A stretch of 26,232 nucleotides of DNA from CAZVEV01 sp964625865. GTDB lineage: Bacteria; Planctomycetota; Phycisphaerae; SM23-33. The stretch is from NCBI GenBank assembly GCA_964625865.1, contig CAZVEV010000056.1:1-26232 (forward strand), given 5' to 3'. The position numbers and the translations under genes were made by a program. This document shows, piece after piece, positions 7,660 to 15,961 of this stretch (within the stretch, counting starts at the first letter, position 1; every line of letters starts with the position of its first letter). The notes under the pieces are model-generated. The model had not been told where the DNA came from, ran no database searches, and worked only from the letters and a program-made list of their open reading frames with translations.

Positions 7660-10512
7660 ATGAGAAGGACCGCGCTGTTACTGTCGGTTGTCGCGCTGAC
7701 CGGATTGGTCGGCCCCGCGCCGCTGGCAGCCCAGCAGGCCAAGCCCCCCGCCCCCCTGCCGAAGGTCCTGATCATCGGCGACTCGATATCGCTCGGGTAC
7801 ACACCGCTGGTGGTCCGGGCGATGAAGGACCGCGCGATCGTCAGGCACAACCCGGGCAACGCTCAGCACACGGGCACGGGCGTGGCGAAGATCGACGCGT
7901 GGATCGGCAAGACCGACTGGGACGTGATCCACTTTAACTGGGGCCTGTGGGACCTGTGCTACCGTCATCCCAAGTCGAAGGTCCAGGGGCGGCGGGACAA
8001 GGTCAACGGCACGGTGACGCTGAAGCCCGAGCAGTACGCGGCGAACCTCGAGAAGATCGTCACGCGACTCAAGAGGACCGGGGCGAAGCTGATCTGGGCC
8101 CACACCACGGTCGTGCCGAAAGGCGAGGCCGGGCGGTTCGTCGGCGACGACGTGAAGTACAACGCCGTCGCCGCGGCCATCATGACCAAACACGGGATTG
8201 TGATCAACGACCTGCATACGCTGTCCAAGGGCTTCGGGCCGTCGTTGTTCGTCGCGCCGGGCAACGTGCACTTCACGCGCGCCGGCTCGACCAGGCTCGC
8301 GGCGCAGGTCGTCAAGGCCATCGACACGGCGCTGGCGGCGGGCAAGGCGGCCCCGCAGACAAGCGGGCGCGAGTTCTATCTCGCCCCCGACGGCGACGAC
8401 GCGAATCCGGGTACGAAGGCCAGACCCTTTGCCACACTGGCCCGGGCGCGCGACGCGGTGCGCGAGGCGAAGAAGGCGGCAGCCGGACCGATCACGGTCA
8501 TTCTCCGCGGCGGAGCGTATCACCTGTCGAAGACCGTTGTGTTCTCGCTGGCCGATTCCGCTCCGGCCGGCTGCACCATCACGTACGCGGCGGCTCCAGG
8601 CGAGACGCCCGTCCTGACCTCGGGCGTCCGGATAACCGGCTGGAAGAAGCTCACCGCCGCCCCGGCGGGCCTGCCGGCCAGGGCGGCCGATCACGTCTGG
8701 GTCGCCGACGTGCCCAAGGGCCTGGCGCTGTTCCGGACGCTGTACGACGGGGCGAAGCGCCTGCCCCGCGCATCGGTGGGCTTTTGCCCCGCCTCGGACC
8801 CCAAGGGCAAGAAGGGCTACCCCGTCGTCAACGAGAACTACCACGTGCTCCGCAAGCTGGCGTTTCCCGCCGGCGTGTTGCGGGCCTGGCCCAACCTGTC
8901 CGACGTCGAGGTCGTCATCCGTCCGCACAACGCGTGGGTCATGAACATCCTGACCCTCGAGTCCGTCGACGAGAAGGCGGGGATGGCGATGACGACCCTG
9001 CCCGGTACGTACGCGCTGAACCGCCCCGTTAACGTCAGGCCCGGCCAGATCGCCGCATGGGTCCAGAACGTCCTGGAAGGCCTCGACGCACCGGGCCGAT
9101 GGGCCGTCAACTCGAACGAGGGCAAGCTCTACCTCTGGCCCACCGGCGACCGCCCGGGCGAGAACATCATGGCCCCGCGCCTGACCGAACTTATCCGCAT
9201 CGAGGGCGATATCGACGTGCCGGGCCCGACCGACACGCCCGTCCGCGGCCTGGTCTTCAAGGGCCTGACATTCTCGCAGGCCGACCGGGGCACGTGGACG
9301 GCCCGCGACGCGGGAATCCAGCACGACTGGGAGATGGTCGACAAGGCCGACGCCCTGGTCCGCTTCCGCGGGGCCGAGGACTGCCAGATCGTCGACTGCA
9401 CCTTCACCAACAGCGGAGGCTCGGCCGTCCGGCTGGACCTGCACTGTCAGCGCAACCGTATCGCCCGCAATCACATCTCGGATATCGGCGGCGCGGGCGT
9501 GCTGATGATCGGCTACGGACCGGGCACGAAGGACGTCAACAAGGGCAATACCGTGGTCGACAACCACATCCACGACATCGGGAAGTTGTGGTGGCATTCC
9601 CATGCGATCGTCGCGTGGCAAAGCGGGTCAAACCGGATCGCCAACAACTACATCCATCATTGCCCCCGCAAGGCCGTCTGCCTCAGCGGCGTCAGGCCCG
9701 GGTTCTTCTGGGAGGGGCGGAAGAACCGCCGCGAATGCTCGCGAACGATCCGCCGCCACGAAGTCGGCGACAAGAGCAAGTGGGCTGACATCCTGCCCTT
9801 CCTCCACACGCGCAACAACGTCGTGGAGCACAACGAGATCCATCACGTTCTCCAGATGCTCGGCGACGGGGCGGCGGTTAACGTCTCGGGGGCGGGCAAG
9901 GGCAACGTCATTCGCCGCAACTACATCCACGATATCGAGAACCCCGGCTGTGCCTCGTGCATCCGCACCGACGACGCGCAGGCCGGCACGCTGATCGAGG
10001 AGAACATCGTCTTCCGCGCGAGGATCGGCGGGATTACCCCCAAGTGGGAGAACCACTTCGTCAACAACTTCCTGATCGACGTGGGCCCCGGAGGCGATGC
10101 GATCCACACGGCGGGCAAGTGGGGGCCGTTCGGCACGTCGCGGATCGAGCGGAACATCCTGATCAGTTCCGGCAGGGACAGGCGATTCTGGGGCGGCTTC
10201 CGGGCCGAGCACGCAGGCAAGCTGTCCGGCTGCACGATCGATCGGAACATCTACTTCCGCCCGGCCGCGGCGTCGCAGGCCGATACGCCCAAGGAGGCCT
10301 TCCTGGCCGCCCTGCGAGCCCGCGGCCACGACGCGAACAGCCATTACGGCGATCCGATGTTCGTCGCCCCCGCCAAGGGCGACTTTCGTTTCCGCCCGGG
10401 CTCGCCCGCGGTCAAGCTGGGCATCCGCCCGCTGGATCTGACCACCGTGGGCCTGACCGGGGACTTCCCAAAGCGATTCAAGCCCCGCACCGCTCCCGCC
10501 CCCAGACGCTAG
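7660..10512 (+). CDS. SGNH/GDSL esterase fused to right-handed beta-helix domain
   Basis: This is a 950-residue secreted two-domain protein. AAAGGA (7645-7650) is 9 nt before the ATG; a signal peptide spans about 1-25. Residues about 34-225 form an SGNH hydrolase: GDS at 40-42 with nucleophile S42, a block III-like NWG with N93, and a block V NVHFTRAG with H204. Such domains typically remove acetyl or other acyl groups from polysaccharides. From about 238 to the end is a parallel beta-helix. It opens with the YLAPDGDDANPG / ARPFATL segment typical of secreted beta-helix enzymes, then shows repeated short N-rich turns (for example NRIARNHI, NTVVDNHI, NRIANNYI, NVVEHNEI). Beta-helices of this type include polysaccharide lyases and GH families; GH141-like is possible but unproven. 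Esterase plus helix in one chain suggests deacylation coupled to cleavage of one glycan. Confidence 0.88.
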   Translation: MRRTALLLSVVALTGLVGPAPLAAQQAKPPAPLPKVLIIGDSISLGYTPLVVRAMKDRAIVRHNPGNAQHTGTGVAKIDAWIGKTDWDVIHFNWGLWDLCYRHPKSKVQGRRDKVNGTVTLKPEQYAANLEKIVTRLKRTGAKLIWAHTTVVPKGEAGRFVGDDVKYNAVAAAIMTKHGIVINDLHTLSKGFGPSLFVAPGNVHFTRAGSTRLAAQVVKAIDTALAAGKAAPQTSGREFYLAPDGDDANPGTKARPFATLARARDAVREAKKAAAGPITVILRGGAYHLSKTVVFSLADSAPAGCTITYAAAPGETPVLTSGVRITGWKKLTAAPAGLPARAADHVWVADVPKGLALFRTLYDGAKRLPRASVGFCPASDPKGKKGYPVVNENYHVLRKLAFPAGVLRAWPNLSDVEVVIRPHNAWVMNILTLESVDEKAGMAMTTLPGTYALNRPVNVRPGQIAAWVQNVLEGLDAPGRWAVNSNEGKLYLWPTGDRPGENIMAPRLTELIRIEGDIDVPGPTDTPVRGLVFKGLTFSQADRGTWTARDAGIQHDWEMVDKADALVRFRGAEDCQIVDCTFTNSGGSAVRLDLHCQRNRIARNHISDIGGAGVLMIGYGPGTKDVNKGNTVVDNHIHDIGKLWWHSHAIVAWQSGSNRIANNYIHHCPRKAVCLSGVRPGFFWEGRKNRRECSRTIRRHEVGDKSKWADILPFLHTRNNVVEHNEIHHVLQMLGDGAAVNVSGAGKGNVIRRNYIHDIENPGCASCIRTDDAQAGTLIEENIVFRARIGGITPKWENHFVNNFLIDVGPGGDAIHTAGKWGPFGTSRIERNILISSGRDRRFWGGFRAEHAGKLSGCTIDRNIYFRPAAASQADTPKEAFLAALRARGHDANSHYGDPMFVAPAKGDFRFRPGSPAVKLGIRPLDLTTVGLTGDFPKRFKPRTAPAPRR

Positions 10513-10642
10513 CCGGAAGCGAACGCAGGCATTTGGGGCTTCGGGAATCGGCGGGATTGTGGTATGATTTTCGATTCATTCAGTCCGGGAGTTGACCGGA
10601 CTGACGGGGCAAACCGAACGACCGCATGCAGGAAGGTACGGC

Positions 10643-13600
10643 ATGAGTTTCATAGACTGGTTCAGGAGGAAGGACAGCCGCCGCGTGACCCGCACGGCCG
10701 AGGCGCCGGCGGCAAGGCTCGAGGCCCTCGAGCCGCGCCTGATGCTCGACGGGGCGATCGAGCCGGTCGTGCCGATGGCTATCGACTACATCGGCGCCTC
10801 GCTGCCGTCGTGGTGGTTCACGTCGTACCAGGTCACGGGGGCCGCGGCCATGACCGCACTGGCCGATACGGGCGCCAATGTCGTGGCCCTGACGCCTACG
10901 TGGTATCAGGACACCGTCCAGTCCGACACGATCTTCCCGCACACGCTCAAAACCGCCAACGACACGGGGCTGGCGTCGATGATCACGCAGGCCCACAACG
11001 ACGGGCTGGCCGTCGTGCTCAAGCCGCACGTGGACGTCTGGTCCGGCGCGTGGCGGGGCACGATCGCCCCGGGCGACGTCGACGCGTGGTTTGCCTCCTA
11101 CCAGAACTTCATCGTCCACTACGCCGAGATCGCCCAGGCAGGCGGCGCAGAGTTTCTGGTTGTCGGCACGGAACTGGCGGGCCTCAGCGGCGCGGCCCAT
11201 CTCGCCGCATGGCAAGGTGTGATCGACGCCGTCGAGGCGGTCTACAATGGCGAGCTGATCTACGCGGCCAATCACGACGAGTACGCCAACGTCTCGTTCT
11301 GGGGCGAGGTCGACACGATCGGCGTCAACGCGTACTTCGACCTGGGCCAGGGCGCCCCGGCCGCCGGCGCATCCTATGACGATATCCTGGGCGCGTGGGA
11401 CGAGTACGTGACGGCCCTGACCGACTGGCGGACGGCCAACCGCCCGGGCCAGGACGTCATGTTCACCGAGATCGGCTATCGGAGCATCACCGGGGCGCAC
11501 ATTCGCCCGTGGGAGTCGTCGCGGGCCGGCGCGGTCAATCAGCAGGCCCAGGCCGACTGCTATCGCGCCGCGCTGGAGACGTGGCACGACGTGAGTTGGC
11601 TTGACGGCATGCTGTGGTGGACCTGGCCGGTGGACCTGGCCCAGGACGTCGGCGGCGACGACGCGACGACCGGCTACAGCCCGTCGGGCAAGGCGGCCGA
11701 GGCGGCCCTGCGCCAATACGCCTCACGCCTGGACCTGCCCGACCTGATCGTCTCATCGACGACCGCCGACCGGACCACCGTCCTGGCGGGCCAGACCATC
11801 ACCGTCCAGGTCACCACGACGAACGTCGGCGACGGTCTGGCGGCCCCCGACCCGGCCGGCGTGCTGACCACGGGCCTGTACCTGTCCGACGCGCTGGACT
11901 TCGGCCCCGGGGCGCCGCTGGCGGGAGAGCAGGGCACGGAGGATTACACGCACCTGCACCCGGGCGAGAGCCAGACGGCCACCTTCACCATTACCGCGCC
12001 GACGGCGCCGGGCAAGTACTACCTGGCCGCGATGGCCGACACGACCACCGTGGTGGCCGAGAAGAACCGCGAGAACAACAACTGGGGCACGTTCGTCGAG
12101 ATCAACGTCCAGGAGGCGCCGGTGGTCACCGCACCGATCGCCAACGTGGCCGTCGACGCCAACGCCGCACCGACCGGGATCAACCTGTGGAACCACTTCG
12201 ACGACCCGGACGTGACCGGCAGCACGTACCAGTTCGTCTGCTCGCTCGGAACGTTCGTCATCCACTTCTTCGACGCCGCGACACCGATTACGGTCGCGAA
12301 CTTCATCGCCTACGCCGACGCCGGCGACTACGTCAACACCTTCGTTCACCGCTCGGTCCCGGGCTTCATCATCCAGTTCGGCGGGTACACGTTTACCGAC
12401 CTGGCCGGCCTGCTCGATATCATCTCGCGCGGCGAGATCACCAACGAGCCGGGCATCTCGAACAGGCGCGGCACGATCGCGATGGCCAAGATCGCCGACC
12501 AGCCCAACAGCGCCACCAGCGAGGCCTTCGTCAACCTCGCCGACAACAGCGCCAATCTGGACGCCCAGAACCAGGGGTTCACGGCGTTCGGCGAGGTCCT
12601 GTGCGACGGCATGACCGTGCTGGACCGCATTGCCGCCGTCCAGCGCTGGAACGCCGGCGGGGTCTTCACCGACCTGCCGCTGATCGGCTTCACCGGGCAG
12701 GGCGACATCGCCCAGCAGCACCTGGTGAGCTTCCAGTCGATCACGCGCGTGGCGGAGTTGAGCTTCGAGGTGGTGGGCAACACGAATCCCTCGCTGGTGG
12801 CGCCGACGATCAATGCCGCCGGCGGACTGGTATTGACCTACGCCCGGGGCGTCGGCGGGACGGCGCGGATCACCGTCCGCGCCACCGACCTGTGCGGTGC
12901 GACGGTCCAGACGAGCTTCAACGTGACGGTCACCGCCCCGGCGCCGGACCTGACGGTCCAGTTCGTCAACGTGGGCCTGCCGGCCCCGGCGGCGGGGGGC
13001 AACATGGGCCTGGTGCAACTGCGGTTGGGCAACGGCGGCAACGGCGCGGCGATCGGCATGATGGGCGTGGAACTGTGGGCCTCGGGCGACGGCGACCTGG
13101 CAACGCCCGGCGACGACTACCTCATCTCCACCGTAAACGCCTACGCGTACGTCCAGCCGGGCGGCACGGGCGGGGTCTACGCCTTCGTCACCGTCCCCGG
13201 AACGATACCCGCGGGCGTATACGATCTGGTCGCCGTCGTGGACACGGGCAACGCGATCGCCGAGCACAACGAGACCAACAACACCGCCGTCCTGCCCGGC
13301 GGGTTCGAGATGGCCAATCCCGACCTGACGGCGGGATTCGCGGCGATCAGCCTGCAGGCGTCCACGATTGCCGGCGCCACCGGCACCGCCCGCCTGACGA
13401 TGACCAACGCCGGACAGGTCATCGCGCGCGGCCGCGCCGACGTGCAACTGTGGGCCACCGCGGACGGAGACGTCACCGACGGCGTGGGCGACTACCTGCT
13501 GACCACGCTGGCCGGCCAATACGTCTATCTCCAGCCCGGGGCGTCGATGACGTACTACGCGTCATTCGCCCTGCCGCCCGGGATGGCCGCCGGCGACTAC

Positions 13601-14887
13601 CGCCTCCTGGTCGTCGCCGATTCAGGCAACGACATCGCCGAAAGCGACGAGACGAACAACACGGCCCTGAGCGCCGGGCAGTACCAGGTGCGGGAGGCGT
13701 TCGTGGACCTGGCCGGGACGTTCGGCAACGTGTGGCTGGCCAACGCCGTGCTCGCCGGACAGCGCCTCTTCGGTTTCGTGCCGATCAACGTCGCCAATCT
13801 GGGCAACGTGGCCCTTCCGGCGGGTCAGAGGCTGGACATCGCCCTGGTCGCCCGCGAGACGACCACGAATGCCGAGGTGGTCCTGGCCAACCTGACCAAC
13901 CAGTACGCCGCCTCCCTGGGCGCGGGGGCGACGAGGCCGTTCTTCGCAATGGTGATGCTCAACAACGGCCTGCCCGCGGGTCAATACGAACTGCGGGCCG
14001 ACATCGTGCCCCAGGGCGGCCTGGTCGAGAGCGACGCGACCAACAACGCGGTGACTCTCGACGGGGACGGCAATCCGGTGGGCATCACCGCGGCGCCGGC
14101 GTTTGTGGACCTGGAGGCGGGGCTGGGCAACGCGACGCTGCCCGCCCAGGTCGTCTCCGGCGACGGGACGCGGATCTACCTGCCCGTAACGGCGACCAAT
14201 CGCGGCAACGTCTCGGTGCCTCTCGGCACGGTGATCACCGTCGAGGTCCACGCCCGCAAGGCCGGTTCGCCCGACGTCCAGGTCGCCGTCGCCGCCAACC
14301 AGTCCATCGCTTATCTCGGGGCGGGCTTCGCGCGGTCGTTCTACATCTCCGTCCTCCTGCCGGCGGGGATGGATGCCGGCCAGTACCAACTCGTGGGCAA
14401 GGTGGACACCACCGACGCGCTGGCCGAGAGCGACGAGACCAACAACGCCGCCGCGACCGCGCAGACCATCGACGTTCAGCGCGGCTGGGTGGACCTGACG
14501 GGCAGGTTCGGCCGTCGCCTGCTGGCCGACCAGGTCACGGCCGGTCAAACCCTGTTCGCCCTCATACCGATCAACATCACGAACCTGGGCAACGTCGCCC
14601 TGCCGCTGCTGCAGCAGGTGGACATCACGATCTCGATCCGCGACACGACCACCAACGTCGAGACCGTGTTGATCACGCTGACCAACCAGTATCTCATCGG
14701 CCTCGGCGCGGGGGCCACGCGGCAGCTCTGGGCGTTCGCGTACCTCCCGGCGGGCATCCCTGCCGGCACGTACGACCTGCTGGCCGACATCACCCCGCTG
14801 GGCGGCCTGACCGAAGAGTCGGCCGCCAACAACCGCGTGGAGGTCGACGAAGGCGGCGACCCGGTGACCGTCACGGCTGTCCCGTAA
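10643..14887 (+). CDS. Giant surface protein: LEPR motif, GH113-like barrel, cyclophilin domain, six CARDB repeats
   Basis: This is a 1414-residue protein. The ATG at 10643 is preceded by AGGAAGG (10630-10636). A -10-like TATGAT at 10563-10568 may belong to its promoter. The N-terminus is a planctomycete LEPR-XLL-type export motif (LEALEPRLMLDG; LEPR at 29-32) instead of a normal signal peptide. Residues about 45-360 resemble GH113 (beta-mannanase clan TIM barrel), with candidate acid/base E177 (VGTELAG) and nucleophile E276 (FTEIGYRS). A CARDB domain follows (about 367-489). Next is a cyclophilin-type peptidyl-prolyl isomerase domain (about 529-703) retaining R570 and Q578 and a SEAFVNL in place of the usual SQFFINL. 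After an Ig-like segment (about 705-768) come five more CARDB repeats (about 769-887, 889-1012, 1015-1145, 1153-1273, 1280-1405), each with an AGxYxL strand and most with an ESDETNN-like turn. A cell-surface mannan- or glucan-degrading role is inference. Confidence 0.88.
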   Translation: MSFIDWFRRKDSRRVTRTAEAPAARLEALEPRLMLDGAIEPVVPMAIDYIGASLPSWWFTSYQVTGAAAMTALADTGANVVALTPTWYQDTVQSDTIFPHTLKTANDTGLASMITQAHNDGLAVVLKPHVDVWSGAWRGTIAPGDVDAWFASYQNFIVHYAEIAQAGGAEFLVVGTELAGLSGAAHLAAWQGVIDAVEAVYNGELIYAANHDEYANVSFWGEVDTIGVNAYFDLGQGAPAAGASYDDILGAWDEYVTALTDWRTANRPGQDVMFTEIGYRSITGAHIRPWESSRAGAVNQQAQADCYRAALETWHDVSWLDGMLWWTWPVDLAQDVGGDDATTGYSPSGKAAEAALRQYASRLDLPDLIVSSTTADRTTVLAGQTITVQVTTTNVGDGLAAPDPAGVLTTGLYLSDALDFGPGAPLAGEQGTEDYTHLHPGESQTATFTITAPTAPGKYYLAAMADTTTVVAEKNRENNNWGTFVEINVQEAPVVTAPIANVAVDANAAPTGINLWNHFDDPDVTGSTYQFVCSLGTFVIHFFDAATPITVANFIAYADAGDYVNTFVHRSVPGFIIQFGGYTFTDLAGLLDIISRGEITNEPGISNRRGTIAMAKIADQPNSATSEAFVNLADNSANLDAQNQGFTAFGEVLCDGMTVLDRIAAVQRWNAGGVFTDLPLIGFTGQGDIAQQHLVSFQSITRVAELSFEVVGNTNPSLVAPTINAAGGLVLTYARGVGGTARITVRATDLCGATVQTSFNVTVTAPAPDLTVQFVNVGLPAPAAGGNMGLVQLRLGNGGNGAAIGMMGVELWASGDGDLATPGDDYLISTVNAYAYVQPGGTGGVYAFVTVPGTIPAGVYDLVAVVDTGNAIAEHNETNNTAVLPGGFEMANPDLTAGFAAISLQASTIAGATGTARLTMTNAGQVIARGRADVQLWATADGDVTDGVGDYLLTTLAGQYVYLQPGASMTYYASFALPPGMAAGDYRLLVVADSGNDIAESDETNNTALSAGQYQVREAFVDLAGTFGNVWLANAVLAGQRLFGFVPINVANLGNVALPAGQRLDIALVARETTTNAEVVLANLTNQYAASLGAGATRPFFAMVMLNNGLPAGQYELRADIVPQGGLVESDATNNAVTLDGDGNPVGITAAPAFVDLEAGLGNATLPAQVVSGDGTRIYLPVTATNRGNVSVPLGTVITVEVHARKAGSPDVQVAVAANQSIAYLGAGFARSFYISVLLPAGMDAGQYQLVGKVDTTDALAESDETNNAAATAQTIDVQRGWVDLTGRFGRRLLADQVTAGQTLFALIPINITNLGNVALPLLQQVDITISIRDTTTNVETVLITLTNQYLIGLGAGATRQLWAFAYLPAGIPAGTYDLLADITPLGGLTEESAANNRVEVDEGGDPVTVTAVP

Positions 14888-14971
14888 CGGCGCCGTGTCC
14901 GCCAACCGAGGTGAGCGGATGGGTGCCGTGGGCTGCGGAGCAACCACGTTGCGCCGATCTTGCGCGGCGTG

Positions 14972-14981
14972 NNNNNNNNNN
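14972..14981. other. Assembly gap (10 N)
   Basis: Ten undetermined bases, the usual placeholder for a scaffold join of unknown length, followed at once by a GCC and a long C run. It lies 84 nt after the stop of the giant surface protein and 32 nt beyond the CYTH gene stop, so neither ORF is interrupted, but their true separation is not known. Confidence 0.98.
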
Positions 14982-15013
14982 GCCGCCCCCCCCCCGGCAC
15001 CCGCCGGCGCGCC

Positions 15014-15616
15014 CTACGTATTCACGTCGTCGAACGTCGCGCCGGTGGGAGGTCTACCGGCCGCCTTGCAGGCGGCGATCAGGAGGTTGACGTAGTGGTC
15101 GGTGATGGGCGGGCCGTCGAGGCCGAGGCGCCGGGCCATCGCGGCGACCGCCTGCTCGCGCGGGGCCTCGATTTCCACGAAGCATCCGAGAAGGGGCAGT
15201 TCGTCCAGTTCGACAAGGCCGTCGTCCAAGCGGTAGCTGGCCCGGCGCTTCTGGACGGTAAACGTGGGCGCCAGCCCCATCGCGTCCAGGACGGCCTGCA
15301 CGCCGGGCCCGTCATCGAGCCGGGCCTGCACTTCGTGGCGGACCTTGACGCGGGTTGACGTGCGGGCGGTGGCCTTGGCCGTCAGGAGCGGGCGGGTGTC
15401 CACCGGCGCCGCGCCGCGACGCAGGCACCGCGTGTGGCGAATCCGCAGGCCGCAGTCGCGCCCCAGCAGCATCCCGTCCGATGTGTCGAAGTACCGGTCG
15501 GTCTGGAGGACCGTCGCGATGTACTCGGCCCCTTCGCGCCGCAGGGCCCGCCGGACGGCGGAGTGCGAGGCGACCGCAAACTTGGCTTCTATCTCGTGGG
15601 CCATCCGACGCATCAT
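15014..15616 (-). CDS. CYTH domain protein (CyaB/thiamine-triphosphatase superfamily)
   Basis: This is a 200-residue cytoplasmic protein with the CYTH signature near the N-terminus, HEIEAKF (E8, E10, K12 in ExExK). It has the alternating basic/acidic beta-strand pattern of the triphosphate tunnel: TDRYFDT, LLGRDCGLRIRHTR, LLTAKA, RHEVQA, KRRASYRL and LVELDELP followed by FVEIEAP. CYTH proteins bind triphosphates with metal and include class IV adenylate cyclases, thiamine triphosphatases and inorganic triphosphatases; the activity cannot be decided here. Starts at 15616, 15613 and 15604 are all in frame. The last begins MAHEIEAKF and is equally plausible; no clear ribosome binding site favours one. 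It is alone on its strand, next to the assembly gap. Confidence 0.85.
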   Translation of the reverse strand: MMRRMAHEIEAKFAVASHSAVRRALRREGAEYIATVLQTDRYFDTSDGMLLGRDCGLRIRHTRCLRRGAAPVDTRPLLTAKATARTSTRVKVRHEVQARLDDGPGVQAVLDAMGLAPTFTVQKRRASYRLDDGLVELDELPLLGCFVEIEAPREQAVAAMARRLGLDGPPITDHYVNLLIAACKAAGRPPTGATFDDVNT

Positions 15617-15723
15617 AGCCCGCAGGCCGGGCAGTGCAAAGGGCGGTGTTCGGAGGGGACTGGCCCTGGCGGATGTAGTAACCGGTAGCCCGTAGTCGGC
15701 GGTCCAGGGTCCAGGCCGGTTAG

Positions 15724-15915
15724 GTTGTTTGCCGAATAGAAGGTCACATTTCTGAAAACAGACTTACGTTCCACGGAGGCGATGTTGATACAATGGTGCA
15801 ACTGTTACGTGCCCGTGGCCTTGCGTTTGTCTCGGGGCCTGACCGAGAAGAGGACGGCACGACCGGGGCTGTTCTGCGAGACCCGGACGGCAATGCGATC
15901 TACTTTGATACGTAG
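15724..15915 (+). pseudogene. Remnant of a VOC/glyoxalase-fold protein (C-terminal half only)
   Basis: A frame open from 15724 to TAG 15913-15915 translates to the C-terminal half of a vicinal-oxygen-chelate (glyoxalase/bleomycin resistance) protein. It contains RLTFHGGDVDTMVQLLRARG, then LAFVSGP, then the family hallmark LRDPDGNAIYFDT. No start codon with a ribosome binding site precedes it; the first ATG (15793) would give only 41 residues, half a module. A TAG at 15721-15723 closes the frame upstream, and I could not find the N-terminal module in other frames before the CYTH gene. It is therefore probably a truncated or decayed gene. The next gene begins 46 nt later. Confidence 0.7.
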
Positions 15916-15961
15916 CATGGTGACTGCTGCCGGCCCGCGGTCCGGTGGAAGGAGATGGATG

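Noticed and set aside
11614..15090. 1158-residue plus-strand frame
   Set aside because: It is an Arg/Gly/Pro-rich shadow of the giant surface protein and runs through the N gap.
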